From positions 1 through 49,621 of the forward strand of contig CAYNYJ010000016.1 of NCBI GenBank assembly GCA_964401355.1: a stretch of 49,621 bases of DNA. Reading direction: 5' to 3'. The notes under the pieces were generated by a model. The model was not told the origin of the DNA. It made no database searches and saw nothing but the letters and a program-made list of their open reading frames with translations. Numbering within the stretch: the stretch's first letter is position 1; each line of letters opens with the position of its first letter. The stretch is from SZUA-152 sp964401355. GTDB lineage: Bacteria; Pseudomonadota; Gammaproteobacteria; SZUA-152. The position numbers and the translations under genes are program-made. Positions 49,518-49,621 of the stretch are shown here, piece by piece.

Positions 49518-49621
49518 TAGTGCCCTTGAGCCGCTTCATAGTGACCTGGAACGGTTTCTTAGTGCCCTTTGGTCATTTCATAGTGACCTGGAACGGTTTC
49601 TTACTGCCCTTTGGTCATTTC
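49518..49621 (+). repeat. 42-bp tandem repeat running off the window end
   Basis: Units begin TAGTGCCCTT at 49518 and 49560, and TACTGCCCTT at 49602, giving a 42-base period. They share TTCATAGTGACCTGGAACGG. Two full units and part of a third are visible. It lies upstream of the hypothetical gene, so it may be a minisatellite or part of its upstream region. Confidence 0.88.

Overview
This window is a stretch of a gammaproteobacterial chromosome. The evidence is the rpsU-yqeY-dnaG-rpoD-tRNA macro-operon, a nudE-cysQ pair, oligopeptidase A, SrkA, UbiD and a YgiM-type SH3 protein. A pyrophosphate-type phosphofructokinase, a triheme c-type cytochrome lipoprotein and the long forms of PstC and PstA suggest an environmental, possibly chemolithotrophic lineage. 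I cannot name a genus. Most of the window is ordinary chromosomal backbone, interrupted by short repeats and a few accessory insertions.

Layout. 1-2.2 kb: a triheme cytochrome with a decayed paralogue, an ankyrin lipoprotein and a zinc-ribbon membrane protein. 2.2-4.8 kb: a PfkB sugar kinase, ThiO and an atypical Fur-family regulator. 4.9 kb: tRNA-Thr(CGT). 5.2-8.0 kb, minus strand: nudE-cysQ-FKBP-DnaJ-related protein. 8.3 kb: an HU-like protein with a lysine-rich head. 8.9-14.8 kb: tsaD, divergent from rpsU-yqeY-dnaG-rpoD. 14.9-17.9 kb: tRNA-Ile2(CAT), followed by a relic island that ends in a decayed copy of the tRNA 3' half. The island holds a broken transposase, a MITE and a cNMP-binding/HDOD gene. 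17.9-29.7 kb: ParA, UbiD, DUF1456, XthA, SH3 protein, PrlC, SrkA, Gor, gamma-carbonic anhydrase, an RRM-like protein and AroE. 29.8 kb: a second type of MITE.

30.0-43.6 kb is a phosphate locus. Pit with its DUF47 partner lies on the minus strand; phoB-phoR-pstS-[ATPase-RloB]-pstC-pstA-pstB-[MITE]-phoU lies on the plus strand. Four phased 11-bp PhoB half-sites precede pstS, and a separate Pho box precedes pstC. A two-gene ATPase plus TOPRIM/RloB module that looks like an anti-phage system sits between pstS and pstC, and a MITE separates pstB from phoU.

43.7-49.6 kb: hemB, then adk fused in frame to a lysine-rich histone-H1-like tail that has its own internal Shine-Dalgarno and ATG. A PPi-type phosphofructokinase follows. 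Next comes a roughly 700-bp array in which the last ~30 codons of a neighbouring unknown gene and a GTAGGGTGGGCAC palindrome are repeated with 202/404-bp periodicity. The unknown gene follows, and then a 42-bp tandem repeat that runs off the end.

The observations most worth following up are the nested adk/H1-like gene, the RloB module inside the pst cluster, the MITE family with 9-bp target duplications, and the array of duplicated gene 3' ends.
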